A stretch of 51,977 nucleotides of DNA from Xanthobacteraceae bacterium (GTDB lineage Bacteria > Pseudomonadota > Alphaproteobacteria > Rhizobiales > Xanthobacteraceae), in contig JALHRD010000035.1 of NCBI GenBank assembly GCA_022841625.1, positions 1 to 51,977 of the forward strand. Reading direction: 5' to 3'. The notes beneath the pieces were generated by a model, which saw only the letters and a program-made list of their open reading frames with translations, ran no database searches and had not been told where the DNA came from. Positions 33,756 to 42,822 of the stretch are shown here, one piece after another. Within the stretch, counting starts at the first letter, position 1; each line of letters begins with the position of its first letter. The translations under genes were made by a program, and so were the position numbers.

Positions 33756-35102
33756 ATGTCCATGCTAGCCACCCTCGTGCGCATTGCCCAAGAAACGTTT
33801 GCCGGGCTTGGGCGCGCATGGACCCAGATTTGGTTCCAGCCCGGCGCCACAACACAACTGGAAATCATACGCATCGGCGTTGGCTCGGCGGTCCTCCTCC
33901 ACTACGCCATGGCGACGCCCTTTCTTTTCATGTTCTGGGGCGACACCGACTGGATGCCACGCGAAGTAGCGCGGCAGTACATCGAAGGACCGTGGATGCA
34001 ATCGGTCCATTACTATTTTTCAGCGCCCTGGCACTGGATCGCCTTTCACGCTCTGTTTCTGTTTTGCGGCACTGCTTTTGTGGTGGGATGGCGAACAGCC
34101 TGGGTTAAGTGGGTCGTCCTGGTCGGCCACATTTCATACGACTACCGCAACATAACGGTCTCGTATGGCGCGGAGAGTATCGCAGCCTGCTTATTGCTGA
34201 TCCTTTGTCTCGCGCCGGTCGGTCGCGCCATGAGCCTGGATCGCGTGCGCGCCGTGCGCCGTGCCAAGCGTGGCAATCTCGCAGCGACGCTCCCGCCATA
34301 CGTTAGCCCGTGGGCCTTCGCTTGCACGCGGCTGGTGCAGATCCAAATGGTCGCGCTGTTCTTTTTCAGCGGCGTCGAAAAAGTACGCGGCGACGAGTGG
34401 TGGTCCGGCGATGCGGTGTGGCTCGCCTTCATCACTAACGAGTTCTACAACGGCCCAATCGTATGGCTGATGGCGCACCAATACTGGCTCGTTCCGGTGG
34501 CGACATACGGCACTATTCTTATCGAAATTGCTTTTGCATTTTTGATCTGGCAACGTAGCACACGCCCGTATTTGCTTGCGGCCGCCGTCTTCCTCCATCT
34601 CAGCTTCGGCTTGGGTCTGGGGCTGATTTATTTTTCCTTTATCATGGTTTGCGGACACATGAGTTTCCTGCAACCCGAATGGCTTGCGCATCTCGCTGCG
34701 TGGTGGAAGCGAAGAACCGGCGCCATGGAGATGATCTACGATGGCCGCTGCGGATTCTGCGTGCGGTCGATGGCGTGGCTGTTGGCATTTGATGGGCTGC
34801 GACAGATATCGATCCGCGATTTTCGCACCAATCCGTCGCCCGTCGTTACCGATGCGCAGATGGAACGGGCGCTCTACCTGGTGCTACCCGATGGCCGGGC
34901 ACTGCCCGGCTTTGATGCCTATCGATATGTCGTTCTGCGCGTGCCCGGACTGTGGTGGCTGGTGCCATTGTTCTATGTGCCGGTGCTGAGCCGCCTGTTC
35001 GGTCGCCCGATTTACAATTGGGTCGCGGCAAACCGCAGCCGCCTCTCGGCCCTGCGGTTGAGTAAGCCATCGCCGTATTCAACCGACCGAACGCCATCGT
35101 GA
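33756..35102 (+). CDS. HTTM (gamma-carboxylase-like) membrane domain fused to a DCC thiol-disulfide domain
   Basis: 448 residues. Residues 20-320 form several membrane helices of the HTTM domain, which is related to vitamin-K-dependent gamma-carboxylase (DWMPREVARQYIEGPWMQSV, GVEKVRGDEWWSGDAVWLAF). From about residue 325 a DCC/DUF393 domain begins: MIYDGRCGFCVRSMAWLLAF, with the C-x-x-C thiol pair, then LVLPDGRALPGFDAYRYV. Both domains occur separately and adjacent elsewhere; here they are one chain. The likely role is membrane redox or lipid/quinone-linked chemistry, but this is unproven. An alternative start is two codons on. Confidence 0.82.
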   Translation: MSMLATLVRIAQETFAGLGRAWTQIWFQPGATTQLEIIRIGVGSAVLLHYAMATPFLFMFWGDTDWMPREVARQYIEGPWMQSVHYYFSAPWHWIAFHALFLFCGTAFVVGWRTAWVKWVVLVGHISYDYRNITVSYGAESIAACLLLILCLAPVGRAMSLDRVRAVRRAKRGNLAATLPPYVSPWAFACTRLVQIQMVALFFFSGVEKVRGDEWWSGDAVWLAFITNEFYNGPIVWLMAHQYWLVPVATYGTILIEIAFAFLIWQRSTRPYLLAAAVFLHLSFGLGLGLIYFSFIMVCGHMSFLQPEWLAHLAAWWKRRTGAMEMIYDGRCGFCVRSMAWLLAFDGLRQISIRDFRTNPSPVVTDAQMERALYLVLPDGRALPGFDAYRYVVLRVPGLWWLVPLFYVPVLSRLFGRPIYNWVAANRSRLSALRLSKPSPYSTDRTPS

Positions 35103-35121
35103 CCACAGGAAACCCAGCGCC

Positions 35122-36246
35122 ATGCCCCCGAGCCCGGACCTGCGATCTGAATGCGAGGTGATGCTGCGACGGTACGGTACACCGGCGTTCGGCGTAGCAC
35201 GAATTGTCGGATCGGAGGTCGAGCCGGTCTGCTGCTTGGGCGAGCGACGACATGGCTCGGGCATCGCGGTCAACGACGGCGATCTCTGGCATATCGGTTC
35301 GTGCACCAAGTCGATGACCGCAACCTTGCTGGCGCGTTTTGTCGAGCAAGGCACGCTGGAATGGGACGCACCGCTCGCACCATTGTTCGAGGCATATGGC
35401 TTTGAACTGCATCCGGGTTTTGCGCAACTCACGCTGCGGCATCTCATGAGCCACCGTTCCGGCATGCCGCAGGATCCATCGTCGACGGCCGTCGACTCAT
35501 GCTTTGCATACACCGCGATCTTGGAGCAGCGCGCGGCGTTCGCAGGCGCGACTTTGCTGGACGGCCCAACCCAAAGACTGGGCGAGGCCTATTGCTACTC
35601 CAACCCGGGCTACATCGTTGCCGGCGCGCTGATCGAAGCGATGACCGGGATGACCTGGGAAACATTGATGCAACGCGAATTGTTCGCGCCGCTTGGCTTG
35701 ACGACCGCAAGTTTTGGCGCACCGGGCAAGTCATCGCGCGGCGTGTTCGCGCGAATGTTTGGCGGCAGCACCGTCACGCAACCATGGGGCCATTTGGCGG
35801 GATCGTCGGGCAGTCGGTTCACCGAACTCAGCCCGGATGACGAACAAGCCGACGGGCCGGCCATGAGCGGACCGGCCGGGACCGTTCACTTGTCGCTGCC
35901 CGACCTTGCTCGCTATGTCGCCTTCCATGTCAGCCGCGGCGCCAATGTGCCTGGCTATCTCACCCCGGAAACCATCGCGGCGCTGCATACGCCGGCGCCT
36001 GGCGAGGACTATGCGCTCGGCTGGTTTGCGCCGCCGGTGGACGCAACCGGGCTTGGCAAACGCGCGGTCTGGCATGAAGGCACCAACAGCGCATGGTATG
36101 CCGGCATGTTGCTGATCCCCGAAGATGAGCGCGGGCTCGCTTGGGTCAGCAACGCATGTCCCGATTCGATTCTTGACCCGACCACCGGCGCAATGGCGAG
36201 AATGATCGAGGAAGTCTATCCGCGATGGACCAATCCACGCGCTTGA
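35122..36246 (+). CDS. Class C beta-lactamase-fold serine hydrolase
   Basis: 374 residues. The penicillin-binding-fold motifs are present: S-x-x-K in IGSCTKSMTATLLARF (near residue 64), Y-x-N in EAYCYSNPGYIVAGALIE and H-x-G in VWHEGTNSAWYAGMLL. No export signal is seen, so it is probably a cytoplasmic or peripheral esterase or D-aminopeptidase rather than a drug-hydrolysing lactamase. It starts 20 bp after the HTTM-DCC stop and may be in the same transcript. Confidence 0.85.
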   Translation: MPPSPDLRSECEVMLRRYGTPAFGVARIVGSEVEPVCCLGERRHGSGIAVNDGDLWHIGSCTKSMTATLLARFVEQGTLEWDAPLAPLFEAYGFELHPGFAQLTLRHLMSHRSGMPQDPSSTAVDSCFAYTAILEQRAAFAGATLLDGPTQRLGEAYCYSNPGYIVAGALIEAMTGMTWETLMQRELFAPLGLTTASFGAPGKSSRGVFARMFGGSTVTQPWGHLAGSSGSRFTELSPDDEQADGPAMSGPAGTVHLSLPDLARYVAFHVSRGANVPGYLTPETIAALHTPAPGEDYALGWFAPPVDATGLGKRAVWHEGTNSAWYAGMLLIPEDERGLAWVSNACPDSILDPTTGAMARMIEEVYPRWTNPRA

Positions 36247-36294
36247 ACGTCGGCGCGCGATATCTTCGGCAGCGCCCGACTGCTTGGAGGACAC

Positions 36295-37083
36295 ATGAAT
36301 CGCAAGGCCGTCAGCTTTCTCAGCATCGTCGTGCCGGCGCTCATCATCGGCGCTTCGGTTTCCGCCGAAAATCGGCGGACCTCCTATACGCGCGTCAAAG
36401 TCGCGTTGATGCCCGCCCACACACCCGACGCGGCATTCAACCGCTTTCGTAAGCAATTCATCGAAGCGACCTCCAAAAAAAATGCCGATGCATTGTTCGC
36501 GCTGGTGGCGCCAGGATTCGTCTGGACCCACGGCGACAATGTGCTGAGCGGTTACGACCCGGGACGTGACGCGCAACATAACTTTAAGGTGGTGTTTGGC
36601 TTTCGCGCACCCGACAAGGACGTCGATGGCCCAGTCGAAGGCGGACCATTCTGGGATGTCCTGACAGCCTTTGCCAACGACGGCACCCACTATCGTTTGA
36701 GCGAGACGGGATCGCTGGTTTGCAGTCCGATTGCCGCCTCGATCGTCGATCCCACCGCATTTGAGCGCGCACGCACGCGGATTGACCCGCTCGACGACGT
36801 GCTCGGCTGGTACTTCAGCTTGCGCAGCACACCGGTTACACACCAGCCCGCCGAGAAGAGCACGCCGATCAGCACTATCGAACTGGAAGCGTTTCCGGTC
36901 GTGAACGTCCACCCATCCGCCGGCGAAGGCGCGAGCCCAACGCATTACCAAATATTGCTGCCATCGGGCCGCAACGGCTGGATCCCGGCGAGCGTGGCGC
37001 GCCCCATTGTTACTGAGCGATTATGCTACGCGCTAACCGCGAATGGCGATTGGAAGATCGCGATCTTCAGCATGGTCGATTAG
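36295..37083 (+). CDS. Exported protein with an NTF2-like domain and an SH3-like tail
   Basis: 262 residues with a signal ending GASVSAENR. The middle part (AAFNRFRKQFIEATSKKNAD, FALVAPGFVWTHGDN) resembles SnoaL/NTF2-like ligand-binding folds. The C-terminal 60 residues (YQILLPSGRNGWIPASVARP, ALTANGDWKIAIF) look like an SH3-type domain. A GGAGG ribosome site precedes the start. It follows the serine hydrolase gene by 48 bp. Function not recognised. Confidence 0.65.
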   Translation: MNRKAVSFLSIVVPALIIGASVSAENRRTSYTRVKVALMPAHTPDAAFNRFRKQFIEATSKKNADALFALVAPGFVWTHGDNVLSGYDPGRDAQHNFKVVFGFRAPDKDVDGPVEGGPFWDVLTAFANDGTHYRLSETGSLVCSPIAASIVDPTAFERARTRIDPLDDVLGWYFSLRSTPVTHQPAEKSTPISTIELEAFPVVNVHPSAGEGASPTHYQILLPSGRNGWIPASVARPIVTERLCYALTANGDWKIAIFSMVD

Positions 37084-37098
37084 AGCGGCCCGGCCGGC

Positions 37099-38580
37099 TC
37101 AGCGCTTGGCGGTGCGCGGCTCGGCGCCCGTGGCGGCGACGATGGCCTGGTATGCATTGACCAGACCCGCGCCGAAATCGCGCGCGCGCTCGCCTTGACC
37201 GAGCGATTTCGCGGTGCGCGTCAAAATTCTGCGAACGTCGCTTGGCGTTAATTTGGGATTGCGCTCGATCAACAGCGCAGCAATGCCGCTGACATGGGCG
37301 GCCGCCACCGAGGTTCCGGTGGTGAATTGATAATCGCCATTCGGCGCCGGCACCAGGATATCGACGCCCGGCGCCGCCACCGCGATATGCCCGCCCCGAT
37401 TGGCGCCAGTAAACAGCCGATCCTCAATGTCGGTGGCGGTGACCGCGACGACATTGCGGTTGGCCGCCGGATAAAGCGGCGGCGAATTCGGCCCGGCATT
37501 GCCGGCCGCGGCAATCAATACGACGCCGCGCTTTGCGGCGCGCTCCAGCACATCGTTGAGCCGCGGATCGGACGGTCCGGCAAAGCTCATGTTCACAACC
37601 CGCGCGCCGTTTTCAATCGACCAATCGAGGCCTTTGATGATGTTGAAGGTGGTGCCGTCGCCACCCGTGCTGCGCGGGTCGAACGCCCGCACCGCAAGTA
37701 CGCCGACCCGCGGCGCGGCGCTGAGCACGTTGCGGCGGGCTGCGATCGCACCCGCCATTCCGGTACCGTGCGGATGGGCCGGACCGCTGCCGGCGGCATC
37801 GAAGCTGCGCACCACCGCGCCCACCAGATCCGGATGCGACGAATCAATCCCAGAATCAATCACCGCCACCAGCACGCGGTTGCCGGTCGCCAGCCGATGC
37901 GCCTCGGTCAGATTAAGCTTATCGGGCGCATATTGATCGCCATTGATTTGCGGGAGCGGTTCCTGCGCCAGCGTAAACAGATAGTTCGGCTGCGCGCCGG
38001 CAACCTGCGGCTCGTGCGCCGCCAGTGCGCGGATCATGTCGGCGACGTTGCCGCGACCGTCGATCCGCCAGCGAAACATCCGGCGTCCGCTGAGCCGGAA
38101 AGTCTGGGTCTCGATGCGGGTCATCGCATGACGCGCCGCAAGCGCGTTAAGGTGCGCCTCCGACACGCTCGTGGGCACGTCGAGGATTATTTCATTGGGC
38201 ACAAAGCGCATTTCGCCCACAGGCGGCAGGTCAAAGCCCTTGCGCGCCACCGGCCCGGACTTGGACTTGGGAGCGCTCTTACTCCTGGCGGGCGGTGGCT
38301 GATTGTCGGCTAAGGGCGGCGGGTCGCTCGGCGGCGGTTGCTGCGGCAGACCACGCTCCGGCGTTGGAAACAGCCGCGACGCGATAAAAACGCCAAGCCC
38401 AGCAGCAACAACGCCGCCTAGCGCATACCAGACGTGATTGCGATTGGAGTCGGATGGCGCCGGCGTTGGAGGTGGACTTGGCGGGCAGGCAAACGTGCAT
38501 TGCGCCCGCGCTCCCGCAATCGGGAGCGTCAGCGCCAATACCAATGCAAGCAGCATACGCAACGGCATCGTCAAGGCCAT
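37099..38580 (-). CDS. Subtilisin-family (S8) serine protease
   Basis: 493 residues. N-terminal signal, a proline-rich stretch, one membrane segment (VWYALGGVVAAGLGVFIAS), then an inhibitor-like region and the S8 domain. The catalytic triad is Asp in VLVAVIDSGIDSSHPD (about residue 240), His in HPHGTGMAGAIAAR and Ser in TGTSVAAAHVSGIAALLIE, with the oxyanion Asn in IAAAGNAGPNSP. It should be an envelope-anchored protease facing outside the cytoplasm. It is convergent with the preceding gene (15 bp between stops). No cleavage partner is evident. Confidence 0.9.
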   Translation of the reverse strand: MALTMPLRMLLALVLALTLPIAGARAQCTFACPPSPPPTPAPSDSNRNHVWYALGGVVAAGLGVFIASRLFPTPERGLPQQPPPSDPPPLADNQPPPARSKSAPKSKSGPVARKGFDLPPVGEMRFVPNEIILDVPTSVSEAHLNALAARHAMTRIETQTFRLSGRRMFRWRIDGRGNVADMIRALAAHEPQVAGAQPNYLFTLAQEPLPQINGDQYAPDKLNLTEAHRLATGNRVLVAVIDSGIDSSHPDLVGAVVRSFDAAGSGPAHPHGTGMAGAIAARRNVLSAAPRVGVLAVRAFDPRSTGGDGTTFNIIKGLDWSIENGARVVNMSFAGPSDPRLNDVLERAAKRGVVLIAAAGNAGPNSPPLYPAANRNVVAVTATDIEDRLFTGANRGGHIAVAAPGVDILVPAPNGDYQFTTGTSVAAAHVSGIAALLIERNPKLTPSDVRRILTRTAKSLGQGERARDFGAGLVNAYQAIVAATGAEPRTAKR

Positions 38581-38714
38581 GCGGCCCCCAAATACGCGGT
38601 TACCCCAGCAACACTGAAAAGCGCAGCCACCCGCTCGGGCAAATGCCGGAATCCAATGGCAAAACTGTGTTGTCCATCAAAGGGCCTGTGAATAGTTAGC
38701 GCCGCGGCAGCGGG

Positions 38715-39749
38715 CTATTGATTGCCTGTCACATAGGCGGTGCGGACCTTGGCCAGCATTTCAGGTGACAGGCCGCTCACGGTGCCGATGAGCCTTTGCA
38801 GAGCGTCGCCGCCCATCGGACCCACCGTCAGCTTGATCTTGGCGGCATCGGCCAGGAACTCCGGGTCCTTCATGGTGGCATCAAACGCCGCGCGCAGCGC
38901 GGCCAGCCGTTCCGGCGGCACGCCCGGCGCGGTAAAAAACGCCGAGCCGATCTCGGCCGCGACCATAATCGCACTCAGCACCTGCCGCTCTTCGTCATTG
39001 CGTGCAAGCTCGACCGCGGTCGGGATTTCCGGCAGTTCCGGATGCCGCGTCAGCGAGAACTGCACCAGAATCGAGATCGTTTTTTTCGGCCACCAGTCCG
39101 GATGGCCGACCTTCACCGCGGTCCAAGAGGTCGAATGGCCCTCGACCTCGCCGCGCATCACCGCAAGCTGCGCTTCCGCCGATCCCTTGTAGCCCATGAT
39201 CAATTTGAACTTGGTCCCGAACACATTATTCATCACGGTCGGATAGATCGAGACGGTCGAACCGGCGCCCGTCCCCGACAGCGTCGACTCATATTTCTGC
39301 GCATCGGCGAAGGTCTTCACCTTCGACGTATGCCACATGAACACCATGTTGATCAGCGAATCGATGCGGCCGACCCAATTGAGTTCGGAGGTCTTGAACC
39401 GCACATTGGCGGTGCCAAGCCGCTCGTCGAGCGCGAGGGTCGGCGCGCCGATTGCCAGCACGGTGCCATCCTTGGGCGCAACGCTGTAGACGTGATTGAC
39501 CGCCAGGAAGCTGCCGGCGCCCGGCATGTTCTTCGGGACCACATTGGGTTGCCCCGGAATATGCTTGCCGATGTGGCGCGCCAGCGCCCGCGCATAGGTG
39601 TCGTTCGAGCCGGCGGGCGGATAGCCGATAATAATGTCGATCGACTTGCCCTTGTAAAACTGCTCGATCGCCGGCTGCGCCAAGACTGGCGCGCCAAGTC
39701 CAGCCAAAGCGGCAAAGGCTATAGCTGCTCGAACGGTCAACTGCATCAT
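38715..39749 (-). CDS. TTT-5: tripartite tricarboxylate receptor-like protein
   Basis: 344 residues from the ATG at 39747-39749 (an ATG directly follows), with AAAAGGGA upstream and a signal ending APVLAQP. Second receptor subgroup: AIEQFYKGKSIDIIIGYPPA, GSNDTYARALARHIGKHIPG, PKNMPGAGSFLAVNHVY and ATMKDPEFLADAAKIKLTV. The frame reads on for 48 residues upstream without content. It is divergent from the first exported methyltransferase. Ligand unknown. Confidence 0.92.
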   Translation of the reverse strand: MMQLTVRAAIAFAALAGLGAPVLAQPAIEQFYKGKSIDIIIGYPPAGSNDTYARALARHIGKHIPGQPNVVPKNMPGAGSFLAVNHVYSVAPKDGTVLAIGAPTLALDERLGTANVRFKTSELNWVGRIDSLINMVFMWHTSKVKTFADAQKYESTLSGTGAGSTVSIYPTVMNNVFGTKFKLIMGYKGSAEAQLAVMRGEVEGHSTSWTAVKVGHPDWWPKKTISILVQFSLTRHPELPEIPTAVELARNDEERQVLSAIMVAAEIGSAFFTAPGVPPERLAALRAAFDATMKDPEFLADAAKIKLTVGPMGGDALQRLIGTVSGLSPEMLAKVRTAYVTGNQ

Positions 39750-40066
39750 CGGTCCCTTTTCTACCGCGCCGAGCCGCACAGGCTCGGCGACGAATCGCTT
39801 GCCCAATCGGCGAGCGGTTTTCTGACCGCTTCCAAGGGCACCTGCTGGCCCCGCGACGGCATCGAACAGTCGCACCCAAAGCCTGCCAGCCATCGTCTAG
39901 GCCGGAATTCATAGCAAGAATTGCCGCACGCGTGCGAAAGTCTTTTAACCCCCCCGTATCTCTACTGACAAAGGTTTCCCGTGCCGCTAAGGTCCCGCCC
40001 GGGCGGCAGAATTCCCATTGTATCCTTGGCGCACAGCTTGGCGTCACGCATTTGCTGGAGATGGTA
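39750..40066. other. Intergenic region between TTT-5 and the first exported methyltransferase
   Basis: 317 bp with two divergent starts. No recognisable gene or repeat; the ribosome site GGAG at 40057-40060 belongs to the start at 40067. It may hold divergent promoters. Confidence 0.5.
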
Positions 40067-40876
40067 ATGAAGTTATCGCATGCTCTCGCGCGATCGCTCG
40101 CGCTTTCATGTTTAACGATCGCAATCGTAGCCAGCGCCGCGCTTGCCGAAAAATTCGAACCGCGTGTCGGCCAGCCCGGCCGCGACGTGGTCTGGGTGCC
40201 GACGCCGCAGGCGCTGGTCGACCGCATGCTCGACATGGCCAAGGTTACGCCCGGCGACTTCTTGATGGATCTCGGTTCCGGCGACGGCCGCACCGTTATC
40301 ACCGCCGCCAAGCGCGGCGTGCGCGCGGTGGGCGTCGAGTTCAACCCGAACATGGTCACTCTGGCGCGCGACAACGCCAAGCAGGCCGGCGTCACCGAAC
40401 TCGCCACCTTCCAGGAAGGCGATCTGTTCCAGGCCGACATTTCCAAGGCGACAGTCATCACGCTGTTCCTGTTGCCCGATATCAATCTGCGTCTGCGCCC
40501 GAAGATCCTCGACCTGGCGCCCGGAACGCGCATCGTGTCGAACTCCTTCGACATGGGCGATTGGTCTCCCGACCAGACCATTCAAGCCGGCGCCGATTGC
40601 ACATCCTGGTGCCGGGCGCATCTTTGGCTGGTTCCGGCCAAGGTCCATGGCACCTGGAAGCTGCCGGATGGCGGCGAGCTGACGCTCGACCAGAAATATC
40701 AGGTGGTCACCGGCTCGCTGCGGAGCGGCGCGAGCACCATGACCATCAACACCGGCAAGGTGATCGGCGACCAGTTGACCTTCACCGCCGGCGCCCAGCA
40801 ATACACCGGCCGCGTCAGCGGCAACGCCATCGAAGGCATTGCTCAAAGCTCAACCGGCTGGCGCGCCACGCGCTAA
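40067..40876 (+). CDS. Exported class I methyltransferase-fold protein with C-terminal beta domain, paralogue 1
   Basis: 269 residues from ATG 40067 (GGAG six bases upstream). Signal peptide to about residue 25 (IVASAALAEKFE). Then EPRVGQPGRDVVWVPTPQAL, and the SAM motif I FLMDLGSGDGRTVITAAKRG, motif II VGVEFNPNM, and a FLLPDINLRLRPKILDLAPG strand. A Cys pair follows (ADCTSWCRAHLWLVPAK). The last 80 residues are a beta-rich domain (WKLPDGGELTLDQKYQVVTG, INTGKVIGDQLTF, YTGRVSG). The fold resembles the FAM173/ATPSC-KMT methyltransferase family, but export is unusual because SAM is made in the cytoplasm. Two paralogues lie at 40950 and 45435. Confidence 0.8.
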   Translation: MKLSHALARSLALSCLTIAIVASAALAEKFEPRVGQPGRDVVWVPTPQALVDRMLDMAKVTPGDFLMDLGSGDGRTVITAAKRGVRAVGVEFNPNMVTLARDNAKQAGVTELATFQEGDLFQADISKATVITLFLLPDINLRLRPKILDLAPGTRIVSNSFDMGDWSPDQTIQAGADCTSWCRAHLWLVPAKVHGTWKLPDGGELTLDQKYQVVTGSLRSGASTMTINTGKVIGDQLTFTAGAQQYTGRVSGNAIEGIAQSSTGWRATR

Positions 40877-40897
40877 CCCGCCGCGCTTGCGATCTGC

Positions 40898-40920
40898 GGG
40901 TGGGATCATCGGTCCCACCC
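40898..40920 (+). terminator. GC hairpin between the first two methyltransferase paralogues
   Basis: Perfect stem GGGTGGGA (40898-40905) with TCCCACCC (40913-40920), seven-base loop. No T tract follows, so it may attenuate or stabilise RNA rather than end it fully. Confidence 0.5.
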
Positions 40921-40949
40921 GATCATTGTCCGCGTTAGTGGAGACAACC

Positions 40950-41771
40950 ATGAACCGATCCCGATCATTTGCCTGGTCGCTGCCGGCCACCGGCATCGCG
41001 GCGATCGCAGCGCTCAGCCTTGCGATCGCCGAACCGAAAGCGCCGTTCGAACCGCGCGTCGGACAGGCCGGCAGGGATGTGATCTGGGTGCCGACCGCGC
41101 AGGCGCTGGTCGACCGGATGCTCGACCTCGCCCAAATCACGCCGGCGGACCTGGTGATGGATCTCGGTTCCGGCGACGGCCGCACCGTCATCACCGCCGC
41201 CAAACGCGGCACCCGCGCCATCGGCGTCGAATATAATCCTGACATGGTGGAGCTATCGCGGCGCAACGCCAAGGAAGCCGGCGTCGCGGAGCTCGCGACC
41301 TTCATCCGGGCCGACCTGTTCGCCACCGATTTCTCCAAGGCAACCGTCGTCACCATGTTCCTGTTGCCCAGCATCAACATCAAATTACGCCCCAAAATTC
41401 TGGAGATGCGGCCCGGCACCCGCGTGGTGTCGAACTCCTTCGACATGGAAGACTGGCGGCCGGAACAGACGGTCGAGGCGCAGGGCGACTGCTCGTCCTA
41501 TTGCCGGGCGCATTTGTGGATCGTGCCGGCCAAGGTCGAAGGCATCTGGAAACTGCCGGACGGCGACCTGCGGCTCGAACAGAGCTACCAAATGCTGCTC
41601 GGCACCCTGCGTAGCGGCAACAACACCATGAACATTACCGACGGCAAGGTGATCGGCGAGACGATTTCGTTCGTGGCCGGCGACAGCCGCTATATCGGCC
41701 GCGTGAGCGGCAACACCATCACCGGCATCAGCCAGACCGCGGTCGGCTGGCGCGCGACGCGCGGGAACTGA
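40950..41771 (+). CDS. Exported class I methyltransferase-fold protein with C-terminal beta domain, paralogue 2
   Basis: 273 residues from ATG 40950, with a signal or anchor (SLPATGIAAIAALSLAIAEP). The same layout as paralogue 1: EPRVGQAGRDVIWVPTAQAL, DLVMDLGSGDGRTVITAAKR, IGVEYNPDMVELSRRNAKEA, the Cys pair GDCSSYCRAHLWIVPAK and the beta tail DGDLRLEQSYQMLLGTLRSG with GKVIGETISFVAGD. It starts 73 bp after paralogue 1, so they arose by tandem duplication and may share a transcript. Confidence 0.8.
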   Translation: MNRSRSFAWSLPATGIAAIAALSLAIAEPKAPFEPRVGQAGRDVIWVPTAQALVDRMLDLAQITPADLVMDLGSGDGRTVITAAKRGTRAIGVEYNPDMVELSRRNAKEAGVAELATFIRADLFATDFSKATVVTMFLLPSINIKLRPKILEMRPGTRVVSNSFDMEDWRPEQTVEAQGDCSSYCRAHLWIVPAKVEGIWKLPDGDLRLEQSYQMLLGTLRSGNNTMNITDGKVIGETISFVAGDSRYIGRVSGNTITGISQTAVGWRATRGN

Positions 41772-41894
41772 CCGGCTGGCCGACATCGCGACCCTGCGCC
41801 GGCACGCACCGACACCCGCCTTTCTCGCGCACACAGTTTGCGCGTAACGGCTGCGGCTGTGCTATCCTCTCCGCACTTGTATTGGGAGCTCGTC

Positions 41895-42590
41895 ATGGCA
41901 CGCGATTTTGAAGACCACTGCTGGCAAGACGTGATCGATCCGGACACGCTGCGGATCTATCAGGCCTATCAGCGCAAGCTCTATGTCGGCAGTAATCCCG
42001 CCGTGTTGGCGATCGATCTCTACAACAAGGCCTATCTTGGCGGAAACCGCCCGGTGATCGAGGTCGATCGTGAATTCTCCGGCTCCTGCGGCGAAAACGC
42101 CTGGCGCGCGCTGCCGCATACCCAGAAACTGTTCGCGGCGGCGCGCCGCGCCGGCGTGCCGGTCATTTACTCGACTCGCCATGTCGACACCGGCGGCGTG
42201 CAATCGACCAACCGCAATCTGGAGCGGTTGGCGCCCGACATCTATGACATCAAGGCCGAGCTTGCGCCGCAGCCGGGCGAACTGGTGATCTACAAGGAGC
42301 GCGCCTCGGCGTTTTTCGGCACGCCTTTAATTGCGCATTTACAGATGAAGGGCATCGACAGCCTGATCATCTGCGGCGAGAGCACCTCCGGCTGCGTGCG
42401 CGCCTCGACCGTGGACGCCTATTCCTACGGTTTCCACAACACCGTGGTCGAAGAGTGCACCTACGACCGTTCGATGATCACCCACAAGGTCAATCTGTTC
42501 GACCTGCATCACAAATATGCCGACGTGATGCATATCGAGGAGGTGCTGACGCATCTCGATGGGCTGGCGCAGCAGCGCAAGGTGGCATGA
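41895..42590 (+). CDS. Isochorismatase-family cysteine hydrolase, paralogue 1
   Basis: 231 residues from ATG 41895 (GGGAGC upstream). The catalytic triad of the family is visible: Asp in VLAIDLYNKAYLGG, Lys in ELVIYKERASAFFGT and nucleophile Cys in CGESTSGCVRASTVDAYS. Members hydrolyse amides such as N-carbamoylsarcosine, maleamate and ureidoacrylate. It is clearly related to the protein at 48358-49137. Set in an island of TTT receptors and oxidoreductases, an amidase in small-molecule degradation is likely; substrate unknown. Confidence 0.9.
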   Translation: MARDFEDHCWQDVIDPDTLRIYQAYQRKLYVGSNPAVLAIDLYNKAYLGGNRPVIEVDREFSGSCGENAWRALPHTQKLFAAARRAGVPVIYSTRHVDTGGVQSTNRNLERLAPDIYDIKAELAPQPGELVIYKERASAFFGTPLIAHLQMKGIDSLIICGESTSGCVRASTVDAYSYGFHNTVVEECTYDRSMITHKVNLFDLHHKYADVMHIEEVLTHLDGLAQQRKVA

Positions 42591-42630
42591 GCGTTACGCG
42601 ATCCGAACAACACCAACCGGTGCTCATGAC

Positions 42631-42795
42631 TGCGCCCTCTCCCCTTGCGGGAGGGCCCAAGAAAGAATCCACGCACACAAATTGGGTGAGGGGTATCTTC
42701 GGAAGAGACCCGAGTTGTCGGGACGACACCCCTCACCCAATTGAGTTTGCCGATACCGTTGAGCTGCCCTCTCCCGCAAGGGGAGGGCACATTCA
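42631..42795. repeat. MITE-like nested inverted repeat, about 165 bp
   Basis: Outer arms CCCTCTCCCCTTGCGGGAGG (from about 42635) and its imperfect complement CCCTCTCCCGCAAGGGGAGG (about 42768-42787). Inside are a second pair AATTGGGTGAGGGGT (about 42679) and ACCCCTCACCCAATT (about 42728). No coding frame fits. The CCCTCTCCC style repeats are common in Bradyrhizobium-like intergenic DNA (recalled). It sits between convergent genes. Confidence 0.75.
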
Positions 42796-42822
42796 TGCGC
42801 ACCCTGCATCTTTGCTTGCGCG

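Noticed and set aside
35731-36951. Antisense frame of 406 residues
   Set aside because: It spans the serine hydrolase and the NTF2-like gene in the opposite sense without family features.
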